64,000 nucleotides of DNA from GCA-002050365 sp038235165 (GTDB taxonomy: Bacteria > Acidobacteriota > Blastocatellia > Pyrinomonadales > Pyrinomonadaceae), in contig JBBSUG010000006.1 of NCBI GenBank assembly GCA_038235165.1, positions 1 through 64,000 on the forward strand, in the 5' to 3' direction. Below are positions 25,760 through 33,028 of the stretch, piece by piece (the stretch's first letter is position 1; each line of letters starts with the position of its first letter). Below the pieces are notes generated by a model. That model made no database searches, was not told the origin of the DNA, and saw only the letters and a program-made list of their open reading frames with translations. A program made the translations under genes and the position numbers.

Positions 25760-26146
25760 CGTCGCCTCCTCAAATTCATAATCTCCAACTGGAAATCAAA
25801 CAGTGTTATTAGAAAAATATATTAGCATAGGTTATACTAAATGATAAAACTAATTAGTCAATCTAAACTTAGAAACTTGAAATTGAAGGGGATAGACAAA
25901 CAGAATGAACACCGAACAGGAGTTTTTTCACGGCTGATGAGCCTGATAAAGAATAATCATTTGCGGAAGAACATTACGTGTTTAACGTATTTCTTAAAAT
26001 GCAGAAGCCTGTACAAAGTAAGGTCGTTCTTCGCCGTGCCTTCGACAATCGCAATTTAATCATCTCAAAAGTTCTGAGTTCAAACTTCAGTTTGCCCCGC
26101 CTGCGAAGCGCAGCGAAAGACACGCTGAAGCGCGAACTCACAACGC
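25760..26146. other. Degenerate stretch of the integrated element
   Basis: About 390 bp with no intact gene. It contains a palindrome at 26076-26139, and a 19-bp direct repeat (CGCCGTGCCTTCGACAATC) at 26032-26050 and 26150-26168 that encloses it. The right copy of the repeat is part of the methylase C-terminal codons, so the left copy suggests a local duplication of that gene's end. Confidence 0.5.
26076..26139. repeat. Palindromic element, possibly related to those in leuS
   Basis: GAGTTCAAACTTCAG (26076-26090) faces CTGAAGCGCGAACTC (26125-26139). The arms agree in GAGTTC and CTTCAG but not in the middle 4 nt. The plan, AGTT-n4-CTTCAG facing CTGAAG-n4-AACT, is the same as in the two leuS insertions. 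The centre is GC-rich with CCTGCGAAGCGCAG. Confidence 0.55.
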
Positions 26147-26458
26147 TTACGCCGTGCCTTCGACAATCTTTATCTCTTCATCAGTCAAGTCGTAGAGCCG
26201 ATAAACGAGCGCGTCAATTTCATTTTCCAAATCTAGCGTGTCTGTGCCGTCTTTTTTTTAATACGAGAATCCGGTCAACCGGTGCGACGAATGGTTGTTG
26301 GTCTTTTTCTTCGATTTTTTTGATTGGAAGTCGTCGCCTATAATCCGAAAATGCGTTTGCAGATTCGCTTTGAAAGATTCGATTTCATCACGATTAACGG
26401 GTTGTTTGAGAAATGCTTTGTTGAGCGATTGTTTCGGGTTTTGAGCGTTTAGTTTCAT
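26147..26458 (-). pseudogene. Internally deleted Eco57I-type DNA methyltransferase/restriction gene
   Basis: The 5' end (ATG at 26458) encodes MKLNAQNPKQSLNKAFLKQP then VNRDEIESFKANLQ, which resembles the start of large Eco57I-like type IIG or PglX-like methylases. After a frame change near 26355 the sequence reads LPIKKIEEKDQQPFVAPVDR and, after a run of eight A at about 26252-26259, DTLDLENEIDALVYRLYDLT then DEEIKIVEG, which is the usual end of that class. The whole catalytic middle, including the NPPY motif, is absent. So about 900 or more codons were lost and two frameshifts remain. It shows that the element once carried a restriction-modification or phage-defence gene. Confidence 0.72.
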
Positions 26459-26726
26459 TTTTGGGATTTACAGACTTGTTTGTGATTTTTAACCTAACCG
26501 CAATATGCAAACTAATCAGAACTTAATAAATTTATTAAATCAGCAAGGTATTAAAAGACTCTTAAATACAAGCTAAAGTCATTATGCTGTGTTAGTATAA
26601 TCAATATTATTAATTTTCTAATAGAGTCTTGAGTTTAAGCAACACAAGAATGACGAGAGTTTAATAAATTATTTTACTTTTTCGAGTGCAATTCACGGAA
26701 AGTATCAATTATTTAAGGGGTTGATT

Positions 26727-26924
26727 ATGTTTAATAAAGCAGATTATATAATTTTGGGTTCGGCATTCGTTTCGTTTTTATTTTCGATTTCTCTATGGTT
26801 CGGCGTGTTTGGCGCGGATAATAAAGATGCCGGAATCTTCGTTGGCTTATGGGTGCCTTCTATTCTTGGCTTTGGTCTTTTTTTTAAGTTGAGTGTGATA
26901 AGTGCGAAAGGAAAACAGATATAA
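26727..26924 (+). CDS. Small membrane protein (65 aa)
   Basis: The ATG at 26727 has AAGGGG about 7 nt upstream. The product has two hydrophobic segments (about residues 6-28 and 35-55) and a basic end (SAKGKQI). No family is recognised. Its stop overlaps the start of the next small gene in TAATG, which suggests translational coupling. It lies inside the integrated element and on the opposite strand to its other genes, so it may be late cargo. Confidence 0.6.
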   Translation: MFNKADYIILGSAFVSFLFSISLWFGVFGADNKDAGIFVGLWVPSILGFGLFFKLSVISAKGKQI

Positions 26925-27031
26925 TGACTAACATTATTTTTATAGTGGGTTTGTTAATTACTTTATCAGTTTGTTACGCGCTATTTGCCTATACAATAAC
27001 CGAGCTGCGTCCTGATGATAAAGACAAATAG
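26924..27031 (+). CDS. Very small membrane protein (35 aa)
   Basis: An ATG overlapping the previous stop opens a 35-codon frame: a hydrophobic segment MTNIIFIVGLLITLSVCYAL, then FAYTITELRPDDKDK. Size and plan (one membrane helix, then a short tail with LRP) are like KdpF, the small subunit of the Kdp potassium pump, but no kdpA follows, so this is only a suggestion. The overlap with the 65-aa gene supports it being real. Confidence 0.45.
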   Translation: MTNIIFIVGLLITLSVCYALFAYTITELRPDDKDK

Positions 27032-27135
27032 CAAAAATCAGCTGTGTAAAAACTTCAACAGGTTTTTAAAAGCAACATTTGTAAAAAGAGCCTGAGAACT
27101 TATTTTCACTTGTTAAATCATTTATAAAGCCGCCA

Positions 27136-27185
27136 AATCAACCCTGCCGAGTTGATACAATCTGTGTGCCTGTTGTGTGCCAACT
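27136..27185 (-). repeat. Second integrase tail and degenerate att-like sequence
   Basis: TGTGTGCCTGTTGTGTGCCA then ACT at 27163-27185 matches 20 of 23 bases at 23482-23504, where the left copy encodes the integrase tail VGTQLTHKQ. Here the minus strand reads VGTQQAHR. Just left, AACCCTGCCGAGTTGATACA resembles the tRNA end AATCCTGCCGGGTGTACCAA. Together they look like att plus integrase end of a second, mostly deleted element. Confidence 0.5.
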
Positions 27186-27297
27186 ATGCAGAAAAGAGCA
27201 AAACCATGCAGAAAATTTATAAATTAAAAATCGTGAGACGGTAAATAAAACGAGAGAAAGTGAAATTGAATAAAAGAAAGTAAAACACTTTGCAAGT

Positions 27298-27344
27298 CTT
27301 CGAACCCGAGGGATCGCAGATTCTAATCCTGCCGGGTGCAGCAA
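27298..27344 (+). repeat. Degenerate copy of the tRNA-Arg 3' half (att site)
   Basis: The sequence from CTTCGAACC through ATCCTGCCGGGTG to GCAA matches tRNA positions 23367-23413 with about six substitutions or indels. The 5' half of the tRNA is absent and the T loop is changed, so it is not a working tRNA. It marks the right end of the integrated element. Confidence 0.8.
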
Positions 27345-27359
27345 TCTTTTCAAAAGTTT

Positions 27360-27386
27360 AAAGGCATCGCTAAGATGCCTTTTTTC
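27360..27386 (+). terminator. Intrinsic terminator beyond the att copy
   Basis: AAAGGCATC (27360-27368) pairs with GATGCCTTT (27374-27382) around a 5-nt loop and is followed by more T. It lies where the original tRNA terminator would sit before integration. Confidence 0.75.
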
Positions 27387-27547
27387 AATTCCCACTCAAG
27401 TTTTCACGAAAATATTGTTCATCGGTTTTTGACTAAATATTCACTACGAGATATTGAAATCTGCTTGAAAATAACTTGACTTGATTCCTGCGACAATAAT
27501 ATTCCCGACTGCCATTTTTCGCGTGTTGATGTAAAATTAACAAAGCT

Positions 27548-28111
27548 ATGAATGAAGAATCGGAAGAAAAACAGACGCGCGGCATCAGCGAAGTCGTCTC
27601 GATCATTGAAGCCTTGATTTTTGTTGCGGATGAACCGATCACCGTCAAACTTTTGACGGAAGTTCTGGACGAAGATAAAGAAACCGTCGCGGCGGCACTC
27701 GAAGAACTGCGCGGCGAATACGAACGGCGCGAAGGCGGTTTGCAGCTCAGGGAAATTGCGGGCGGCTGGCAAATAGCGACTCGCACTGAATATCACGAAG
27801 AAATTCGCAAATTTTTAAAAACGCGCCCGAACGCCAAACTTTCGCTTGCCGCGCTTGAAACCTTAGCCGTCATCGCTTATAAACAACCGGCGACAATTCC
27901 CGAAATTCTCGAAATTCGCGGCGTACAGTCGGCTTCGGCGATTAAAACGCTGCTCGACAAACGCCTGATTGCCGCCAAAGGACGCAAAGAAACCGTCGGG
28001 CGACCGATGCAGTACGGTACGTCGAAGGATTTTTTGATTCAATTCGGTTTGAGAGATTTGTCGGAACTCCCGTCAATCGAAGATTTTGAGGATTTGGCGG
28101 GAGGAATTTGA
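27548..28111 (+). CDS. scpB: Segregation and condensation protein B
   Basis: ScpB is the winged-helix subunit that, with ScpA and Smc, forms the bacterial condensin for chromosome compaction and segregation. The 187-residue product shows the family pattern: SIIEALIFVADEPITVKLL, the first winged helix with GGLQLREIAGGWQIATRTEY, and the second with LSLAALETLAVIAYKQPATI then PEILEIRGVQS, ending in GRPMQYGTSKDFLIQFGLRD. Length is normal. scpA, usually adjacent, is not in the window; the integrated element just upstream may have separated them, although this is not shown. Confidence 0.95.
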   Translation: MNEESEEKQTRGISEVVSIIEALIFVADEPITVKLLTEVLDEDKETVAAALEELRGEYERREGGLQLREIAGGWQIATRTEYHEEIRKFLKTRPNAKLSLAALETLAVIAYKQPATIPEILEIRGVQSASAIKTLLDKRLIAAKGRKETVGRPMQYGTSKDFLIQFGLRDLSELPSIEDFEDLAGGI

Positions 28112-28226
28112 GAAGCAGTGGTTTTTGATCTTCAGCCGGTGGATTTCTTCAATTTTGATAGTAAACTACTATTCAATTTCGAGACTATTTATTATAAAAC
28201 CGTAATCCAAGAACTAAAACCAAACT

Positions 28227-29048
28227 ATGCTCCTGCTCCGCCGCATCCGCGCTTTTATCATCCGCGATTTTCAACTCGCGCTGTCGTACCGCGTCGAATT
28301 TTTTATCAAAATTATCTGGATTTTGGGAATTACGACGACGTTTTTTTTCATTTCGCGCATTTTCGCCGGATTTCCGCTCGCCCGCTATGAAGAATGGCAA
28401 AATCCGCTGACTGCGTGGCTGACAGGACTGGCAATGCTCAATTATTTTCTCGTCGGATTTTCCGCGCTCGCCAACTCGATTCGTCAGGAACAAATGCAGG
28501 GAACTCTCGAAAGTGTGTTGTTGACACCAATTAATGTGCCGACCGTTGTCGTTTCCAGTTCCGCCTGGTCGTATGTCGAAGCGACTTTTAACTCATTTTT
28601 ATACTTGTTTTTTGGCTGGTTTTTTTTCAATGTGCAGTATAAAGGCAGTTTTTTACTGGCGATGTTGATTTTAGTTCTAACGACGCTCGTTCTGGCGTGT
28701 TTGGGAATTTTATCGGCGAGTTTTACGATGGCGTTCAAACGCGGCGACCCGTTTGCGATACTTTTAGGCGCAGGCACAGCACTTTTTTCGGGCGTTTTCT
28801 TCCCGAAAGAGATGCTTCAGGAAGCCTTGGGCAACACCGCCGGCAAAACGATTTCATATATCAACCCGTCAACCCACGGTCTCGAAGGCATCCGCGCAGT
28901 GCTGATTCAGGGGAAAGGTTTAAGCGAAGTCCAGTCATCGCTAATCACGCTTTTGATGTTTTTAATTGTCCTTCTGCCGTTCTCACTGTGGGTTTTCGGT
29001 CGCGCCATCAAACGCGCTAAACGTGAGGGCAGTTTGATACAATATTAG
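28227..29048 (+). CDS. ABC-2 type transporter permease
   Basis: The 273-residue protein starts with a basic N-terminus (MLLLRRIRAFIIRDFQLALS) and has six hydrophobic segments, the layout of ABC-2 permeases that export lipids, polysaccharides or drugs. It carries the SFTMAFKRGDPFAIL stretch and the FFPKEMLQEALG turn seen in this family (about residues 165-210). No ATP-binding partner gene lies beside it, so the ATPase must be encoded elsewhere. It is 115 bp after scpB and 26 bp before the next gene. The substrate is unknown. Confidence 0.85.
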   Translation: MLLLRRIRAFIIRDFQLALSYRVEFFIKIIWILGITTTFFFISRIFAGFPLARYEEWQNPLTAWLTGLAMLNYFLVGFSALANSIRQEQMQGTLESVLLTPINVPTVVVSSSAWSYVEATFNSFLYLFFGWFFFNVQYKGSFLLAMLILVLTTLVLACLGILSASFTMAFKRGDPFAILLGAGTALFSGVFFPKEMLQEALGNTAGKTISYINPSTHGLEGIRAVLIQGKGLSEVQSSLITLLMFLIVLLPFSLWVFGRAIKRAKREGSLIQY

Positions 29049-29074
29049 ATAATCGTAGATTCTACAAAACCATT

Positions 29075-30610
29075 ATGACATCACAAACAGCGACGCAAAA
29101 ACAACCGATTGTGACAAGCGAAGATTACATCAATTCACTGCGAAATCGAAACTTGAAAGTTTATCTGTTCGGCGAATTAGTCAAAGATATTGTCGAGCAT
29201 CCGATGATTCGACCGAGCATCAACGCCGTCGCTGAAACTTATGATTTGGCACAGCGCGAACCTGAACTGGCGACCGCAGTTTCGGAACTAACGGGCGAAA
29301 AAGTCAATCGTTTTTTGAATATCGTGATGAACCGCGACGACGTTGTTTTGCAAAACAAAATGCAACGGCGTTTGGGACAACTGACGGGAACTTGTTTTCA
29401 AAGATGCGTCGGAATGGATGCGATAAATTCGCTCTATTCGGTAACTTTTGAGATTGACGAGAAATTTCAGACCGATTATCACGCGAGACTGAAGGAATTT
29501 ATTGTTGAAGTTCAAACGCAAAACTTGGTAATCGGCGGCGCGATGACCGATGTCAAAGGCGACCGAAGTTTGTCGCCGCACGAGCAAGCCGATCCTGATT
29601 TGTTTGTTCACATCACAAAACGAACCGACAAAGGCGTGTATGTTTCGGGCGCAAAAGCGCATCAAACGGGCTGTTTGAATTCGCATTGGCTGATAATTAT
29701 GCCGACGATGCGTTTGACCGAAAACGACAAAGATTACGCGATTGTCGGCGCGATTCCGGTTGACGCGGAAGGAATTACATATATTTACGGCAGACAATCG
29801 TGCGACACGCGCGCGATGGAAGGCGGCACGATTGATGTCGGCAACGCAAATTTCGGCGGACAGGAAGCGATGATTATTTTGGACAATGTTTTTATCCCGA
29901 ATGAACTCGTATTTATGGACGGCGAAACGGAATTCGCGTCAATGCTGGTGGAAAGATTCACCTGTTATCATCGCCGAAGTTACGTCTGCAAAAGCGGTGT
30001 CGGCGACGTTCTAATCGGTGCGGCGGCGCAGATTGCCGATTACAACGGCGTGGAAAAAGTGTCGCACATCAAAGACAAACTAGTCGAAATGACGCATCTC
30101 AACGAAACGATTTACGCGACGGGAATCGCTTCGTCATATCAATCAAAACCGACAAAATCAGGCGCGTATTTGAACGACGATATGATCGCCAACGTCTGCA
30201 AACATCACGTTACAAAAATGCCTTACGAAATCGGGCGATTAGCGCAGGATTTGGCAGGCGGAATGGTCGTCACGATGCCGTCGGAAAAAGATTTCCGTAG
30301 CGAAGAAGTCGGCGGATTGTTGGAAAAATATCTCAAAGGTCGCGCCGACGTTTCGACCGAAAACCGTATGCGGATTCTTCGCCTGATTGAAAATATGACG
30401 CTCGGCAGAAACTCTGTCGGCTATCTGACCGAATCAATGCACGGCGCAGGCTCGCCGCAAGCGCAACGCATTCAAATCGCACGGCAAATGCAGATTGAAT
30501 TTAAGAAAACTTTAGCGAAAGAATTGGCGGGAGTTGAAGAACGCAAACGTGAACAATTATCAAACGAAATTGCCGATTATTTGGGTAAAGTTTTTGACAC
30601 GAAAGTTTAA
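29075..30610 (+). CDS. HpaB / 4-hydroxybutyryl-CoA dehydratase family enzyme
   Basis: The 511-residue protein belongs to the 4-hydroxyphenylacetate 3-hydroxylase fold. The pattern C107-FQR-C111 and H299 with C305-K306 in CYHRRSYVCKSGVGDVLIGA resemble the [4Fe-4S] ligands of 4-hydroxybutyryl-CoA dehydratase (two Cys spaced by three, then His and Cys). The latter pair is one residue closer than I recall for the clostridial enzyme. If the cluster is bound, the reaction would be radical dehydration of 4-hydroxybutyryl-CoA to crotonyl-CoA using FAD; if not, a flavin monooxygenase is the alternative. Terminal VGYLTESMHGAGSPQAQRI is family-typical. No CoA transferase gene is near. It overlaps the HNH gene by 4 bp at convergent ends. 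Confidence 0.82.
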   Translation: MTSQTATQKQPIVTSEDYINSLRNRNLKVYLFGELVKDIVEHPMIRPSINAVAETYDLAQREPELATAVSELTGEKVNRFLNIVMNRDDVVLQNKMQRRLGQLTGTCFQRCVGMDAINSLYSVTFEIDEKFQTDYHARLKEFIVEVQTQNLVIGGAMTDVKGDRSLSPHEQADPDLFVHITKRTDKGVYVSGAKAHQTGCLNSHWLIIMPTMRLTENDKDYAIVGAIPVDAEGITYIYGRQSCDTRAMEGGTIDVGNANFGGQEAMIILDNVFIPNELVFMDGETEFASMLVERFTCYHRRSYVCKSGVGDVLIGAAAQIADYNGVEKVSHIKDKLVEMTHLNETIYATGIASSYQSKPTKSGAYLNDDMIANVCKHHVTKMPYEIGRLAQDLAGGMVVTMPSEKDFRSEEVGGLLEKYLKGRADVSTENRMRILRLIENMTLGRNSVGYLTESMHGAGSPQAQRIQIARQMQIEFKKTLAKELAGVEERKREQLSNEIADYLGKVFDTKV

Positions 30611-31188
30611 TCTTTTTTCTTCGATTCCAAGTTAAATTTTTGTAACAACCATTTTAAAACTGCTTCTTGATCGTTTATTGTGGCTCGTCGAATTTGAGCA
30701 AGCAAGTGAATTTGGTCGGGTTTCGGCGACGCCGTGTTCTGCAAACCTTCGTTACAATTTGTGCAAACTGCTCGAAGATTTTGCGCTGAATCGTCTCCGC
30801 CTTTTGACTTGTCGAGAATATGTCCCATTGTCAACCGCACCGTTCGATTACTTCCTAGCGGATCGGGATCGCCCGCCGCAACTCCGCACATTTGGCAAGT
30901 GTAACCGTTTCTTTCCAAAACCCAAGCGCGTGTTTCTTTTGAAATCTCACGAGCAAAAGCCGGAACACGCTTGTCGGTTTCCATCAAATATTGATTTGGT
31001 TTTAAATTCACACGGTCTTTGTGAGAAAGAATTTGATAACCTTCTTCGTTTCTCAATTCACGAACTCTTCGCGCCCATTCGACCGCGCCGCCGCTTGCTT
31101 TTTGATTGTCTTTTGATTCGAGAACTTCACCGATGTTTTGTAAGAAATACTCAAGAATTAATTGTTTTGAGCCGGGTTTTCGAGCCAT
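30607..31188 (-). CDS. HNH restriction endonuclease of a type II system
   Basis: The 193-residue protein has an HNH domain with zinc-binding CQMCG (about residue 107) and CTNCNEG, and the catalytic stretch MGHILDKSKGGDDSAQNLRA. The N-terminal 75 residues (ILEYFLQNIGEVLESKDNQK ... EGYQILSHKDR) look like a winged-helix DNA-reading domain, as in other type II HNH enzymes. It begins 12 bp after the stop of the adenine/cytosine-N4 methylase gene, so the two should be one operon, methylase first. That order lets protection precede cleavage. The recognition sequence cannot be predicted here. Confidence 0.85.
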   Translation of the reverse strand: MARKPGSKQLILEYFLQNIGEVLESKDNQKASGGAVEWARRVRELRNEEGYQILSHKDRVNLKPNQYLMETDKRVPAFAREISKETRAWVLERNGYTCQMCGVAAGDPDPLGSNRTVRLTMGHILDKSKGGDDSAQNLRAVCTNCNEGLQNTASPKPDQIHLLAQIRRATINDQEAVLKWLLQKFNLESKKKD

Positions 31189-31200
31189 ATTTTTTGAGAA

Positions 31201-32043
31201 TTAAATTTCAGCAGATTTTTGTAATTCGGGTTGAATAACGCTCGCGCTTTTTTTACCCATTTGAACATATTTCGGATTTAATTCGATTAGAACTGCTTTG
31301 CGATGTAATTCATTTGCCACAATTCCGGTTGTTCCAGAACCGCCAAACGGATCAAGAATTAAATCACCTTTGCGAGAACCCAAAAGGATGCAACGCCGAG
31401 CTAATTCACGCGGAAATGTCGCCGGATGTCCGTTTCTGCTTGAATCGGGACCGAGAATCCAATAATTACGCAAGTTTGCGCCGCTTTCTTCTCTTACGCC
31501 GTCAGGATCATAAAAATACTTCGGCGATTTTGAAAACAAAAAGATTTCTTCCGTCGCATTCGTCGGTCTATTCTTCACACTTTCAGGCATCGGATTTTTT
31601 TTGACCCAAGTAATCTTTGACCTCAAAATCCAACCGTTAGCCTGTAAAGCGAACGCGACGCGCCACGGCATTCCGAACAAATCTCTGTCTTTTAATCCCC
31701 AACAATCGGGAACTTTACAATTGCGCTTCTGAATTAGTTTTTTAGTATTCCCGACCGCCGCATTCGGTCCGGGTTTTCCGACTCCGCCGTTTCGCGCATA
31801 ACCGTCGCCGACGTTTAGCCAAACTGTTCCATCTTTTCGGAGAACGCGACGAACTTCATTAAAAATTTTCACCAGATTTTCAACATAAGTTTCAGGCGAA
31901 TGTTCTGCGCCGATTTGTGCCGGATGATCGTAATCGCGTAATCCCCAATAAGGCGGTGATGTAACACAACTTTGAATAGATTCAGCTGCCAACTTTGGTA
32001 GGATTTTGAGACTGTCGCCATTCAAAATTTGAAAATCATTCAT
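31201..32043 (-). CDS. Site-specific DNA methyltransferase (N6-adenine or N4-cytosine)
   Basis: The 280-residue protein has the beta-class order of motifs: the catalytic TSPPYWGLRDY near residue 29 and the SAM-binding DLILDPFGGSGTTGIVANEL near residue 232. Between them is a variable target region including KNPMPESVKNRPTNATEEIF. SPPYW fits N4-cytosine enzymes somewhat better than N6-adenine, but both occur. It is the first gene of a two-gene restriction-modification operon with the HNH nuclease. Base content is lower in GC than the housekeeping genes, which agrees with acquisition by transfer. Confidence 0.92.
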   Translation of the reverse strand: MNDFQILNGDSLKILPKLAAESIQSCVTSPPYWGLRDYDHPAQIGAEHSPETYVENLVKIFNEVRRVLRKDGTVWLNVGDGYARNGGVGKPGPNAAVGNTKKLIQKRNCKVPDCWGLKDRDLFGMPWRVAFALQANGWILRSKITWVKKNPMPESVKNRPTNATEEIFLFSKSPKYFYDPDGVREESGANLRNYWILGPDSSRNGHPATFPRELARRCILLGSRKGDLILDPFGGSGTTGIVANELHRKAVLIELNPKYVQMGKKSASVIQPELQKSAEI

Positions 32044-32226
32044 TGTGATTATTTTGACCTAAAGTTTGTTTACAATCAATTACGGAAAAATTTAGTTGAA
32101 CGCAAAGCGGTCGAAGGTGTAACGCCGCGTTTACCTGAAACTATTTTATTGATTATTTGATATGAAATTTAACTGTGTCGGCAAGCTGTTTTCGAGTCAA
32201 ATTTATTGAAGTTGAAAGTTCATTGT

Positions 32227-32469
32227 TCAAGAATCCTTGACAAGTTTTTTGGTCACCTCATCTTTTGTTTCACCCAGATATTTTCCCTCTTCGGTGTAAA
32301 AACCGAAACCGGGAACGAACCAGCAATCTTTCCCGGCAATAGTTTCCGGGAATCCCGTCCCGAACTTTAAACTGCCTGTTCCTCTATATTGTGAACTGCT
32401 AATATCGGTTTCTTCAACGGCTTTTTCAATTGCATTCGCTGGTTGATTAGTATACCTTTGTTCTTTCAT
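32227..32469 (-). CDS. Small protein of unknown function (80 aa)
   Basis: The product is soluble, with a polar N-terminus (MKEQRYTNQPANAIEKAVEE) and a glycine/aromatic middle (FGTGFPETIAGKDCWFVPGF), then KYLGETKDEVTKKLVKDS. There is no signal peptide or membrane segment. No family is recognised. It sits between the restriction-modification operon and a stretch without genes, on the same strand. Confidence 0.5.
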   Translation of the reverse strand: MKEQRYTNQPANAIEKAVEETDISSSQYRGTGSLKFGTGFPETIAGKDCWFVPGFGFYTEEGKYLGETKDEVTKKLVKDS

Positions 32470-32797
32470 TGCTGACTTAGACTGATTTTTTTAAAGTAAT
32501 GTTGCCAAAAATATTACCCCGTGCCGGAATTGTCACCCGTGATAGCTTTTTCCCCGCCATAATCATGTGCATCGTAAATTTACTGACAATCTACTGAAGC
32601 AGCGGCAAAAAAAAATGATCTGACAGATCGTTTTATTTATCATCCAAAAATTATTTGAAAGATTTAGGCAGCAGGAGCGTAGAAAAAAGGATGATAGAAC
32701 GTGATTGAAAAGAAGATTCCGATTCACGCTTTCACCCTTTTTCACCAATAAAAAAAGCAACCTGTTGTATTTCAGACTGCCTTTTCTCTTTAACTTT
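32470..32797. other. Intergenic stretch with a minus-strand terminator
   Basis: About 330 bp without a recognisable gene. GCAACCTG (32757-32764) pairs, with two G-U pairs, with CAGACTGC (32773-32780); on the minus strand it is followed by seven T, so it should end transcription of the small secreted protein at 32798-33028. A short palindrome GATCTGACAGATC lies near 32616 next to a run of A. Otherwise I see nothing. Confidence 0.55.
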
Positions 32798-33028
32798 CTA
32801 GGTTAAATATATTTCTATTTTATTTTCCGCTAAGTTAAAAACCATTTCAGGTTTTTTAACACGGTCGTCTTTCGGTTTGTCTTCCTTCGGCTTTCTCGGT
32901 TCAACCGGAACAACAGGCGGTTTTTCCTTTGGCGGCGGTTTTTTATCGTCCTGTTTTTGCGCCGATGCCGCCATCGAAAAGCAAAACATAACCGCAATTG
33001 CAAATGATAATTTTTTTAGTGTTTTCAT
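32798..33028 (-). CDS. Small secreted Pro/Lys-rich protein (76 aa)
   Basis: The ATG at 33028 follows an AGAGGAAAAT ribosome binding site and opens directly into a signal peptide (MKTLKKLSFAIAVMFCFSMA, cleavage near ASAQ). The mature part is mostly proline, lysine and acidic residues (KKPPPKEKPPVVPVEPRKPK) and ends with VFNLAENKIEIYLT. It looks unstructured, maybe a spacer or a protein binding the cell wall. No family is recognised. It has its own terminator. Confidence 0.6.
   Translation of the reverse strand: MKTLKKLSFAIAVMFCFSMAASAQKQDDKKPPPKEKPPVVPVEPRKPKEDKPKDDRVKKPEMVFNLAENKIEIYLT

Larger units (their letters stand above)
23367..27344. mobile_element. Decayed integrative element at tRNA-Arg
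   Basis: The left boundary is the tRNA-Arg 3' half (23367-23413), and the right boundary is a degenerate copy (27298-27344) differing by about six changes. In between lie, on the minus strand, an integrase C-terminal stub next to the tRNA, a DUF3987 primase-like gene and an internally deleted methylase, plus two small plus-strand membrane ORFs. This layout is typical of satellites, plasmid-like islands or prophage remnants that use a tRNA. A second integrase tail and att-like sequence at 27136-27185 hint at two tandem elements. The integrase body and any structural genes are gone, so it should be immobile. Confidence 0.8.
27032..27547. other. Right end of the integrated element and scpB leader
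   Basis: About 515 bp with no intact gene. It holds the second integrase-tail and att-like remnant (27136-27185), the tRNA 3'-end copy (27298-27344) and a terminator (27360-27386). After that comes about 160 bp leading to scpB, in which I see no clear promoter. Confidence 0.6.

Noticed and set aside
25841..26059. Plus-strand open frame of 72 codons in the integrated element
   Set aside because: No domain, no strong ribosome binding site, and it crosses the duplicated methylase end; judged non-coding.
26924..27031. Firm assignment as KdpF
   Set aside because: Size and layout fit, but the sequence match is weak and no kdpA follows.
27298..27344. tRNA gene
   Set aside because: Only the 3' half of tRNA-Arg is present and its T loop is altered; it is an attachment-site copy.
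27138..27395. Minus-strand open frame of 85 codons across the att copy
   Set aside because: It runs through the tRNA remnant and a terminator; only the piece VGTQQAHR in another frame looks like a genuine protein remnant.
32612..32640. GATCTGACAGATC palindrome next to an A-run as a terminator
   Set aside because: The stem is only five pairs with a three-base loop and no gene on the minus strand ends directly before it.
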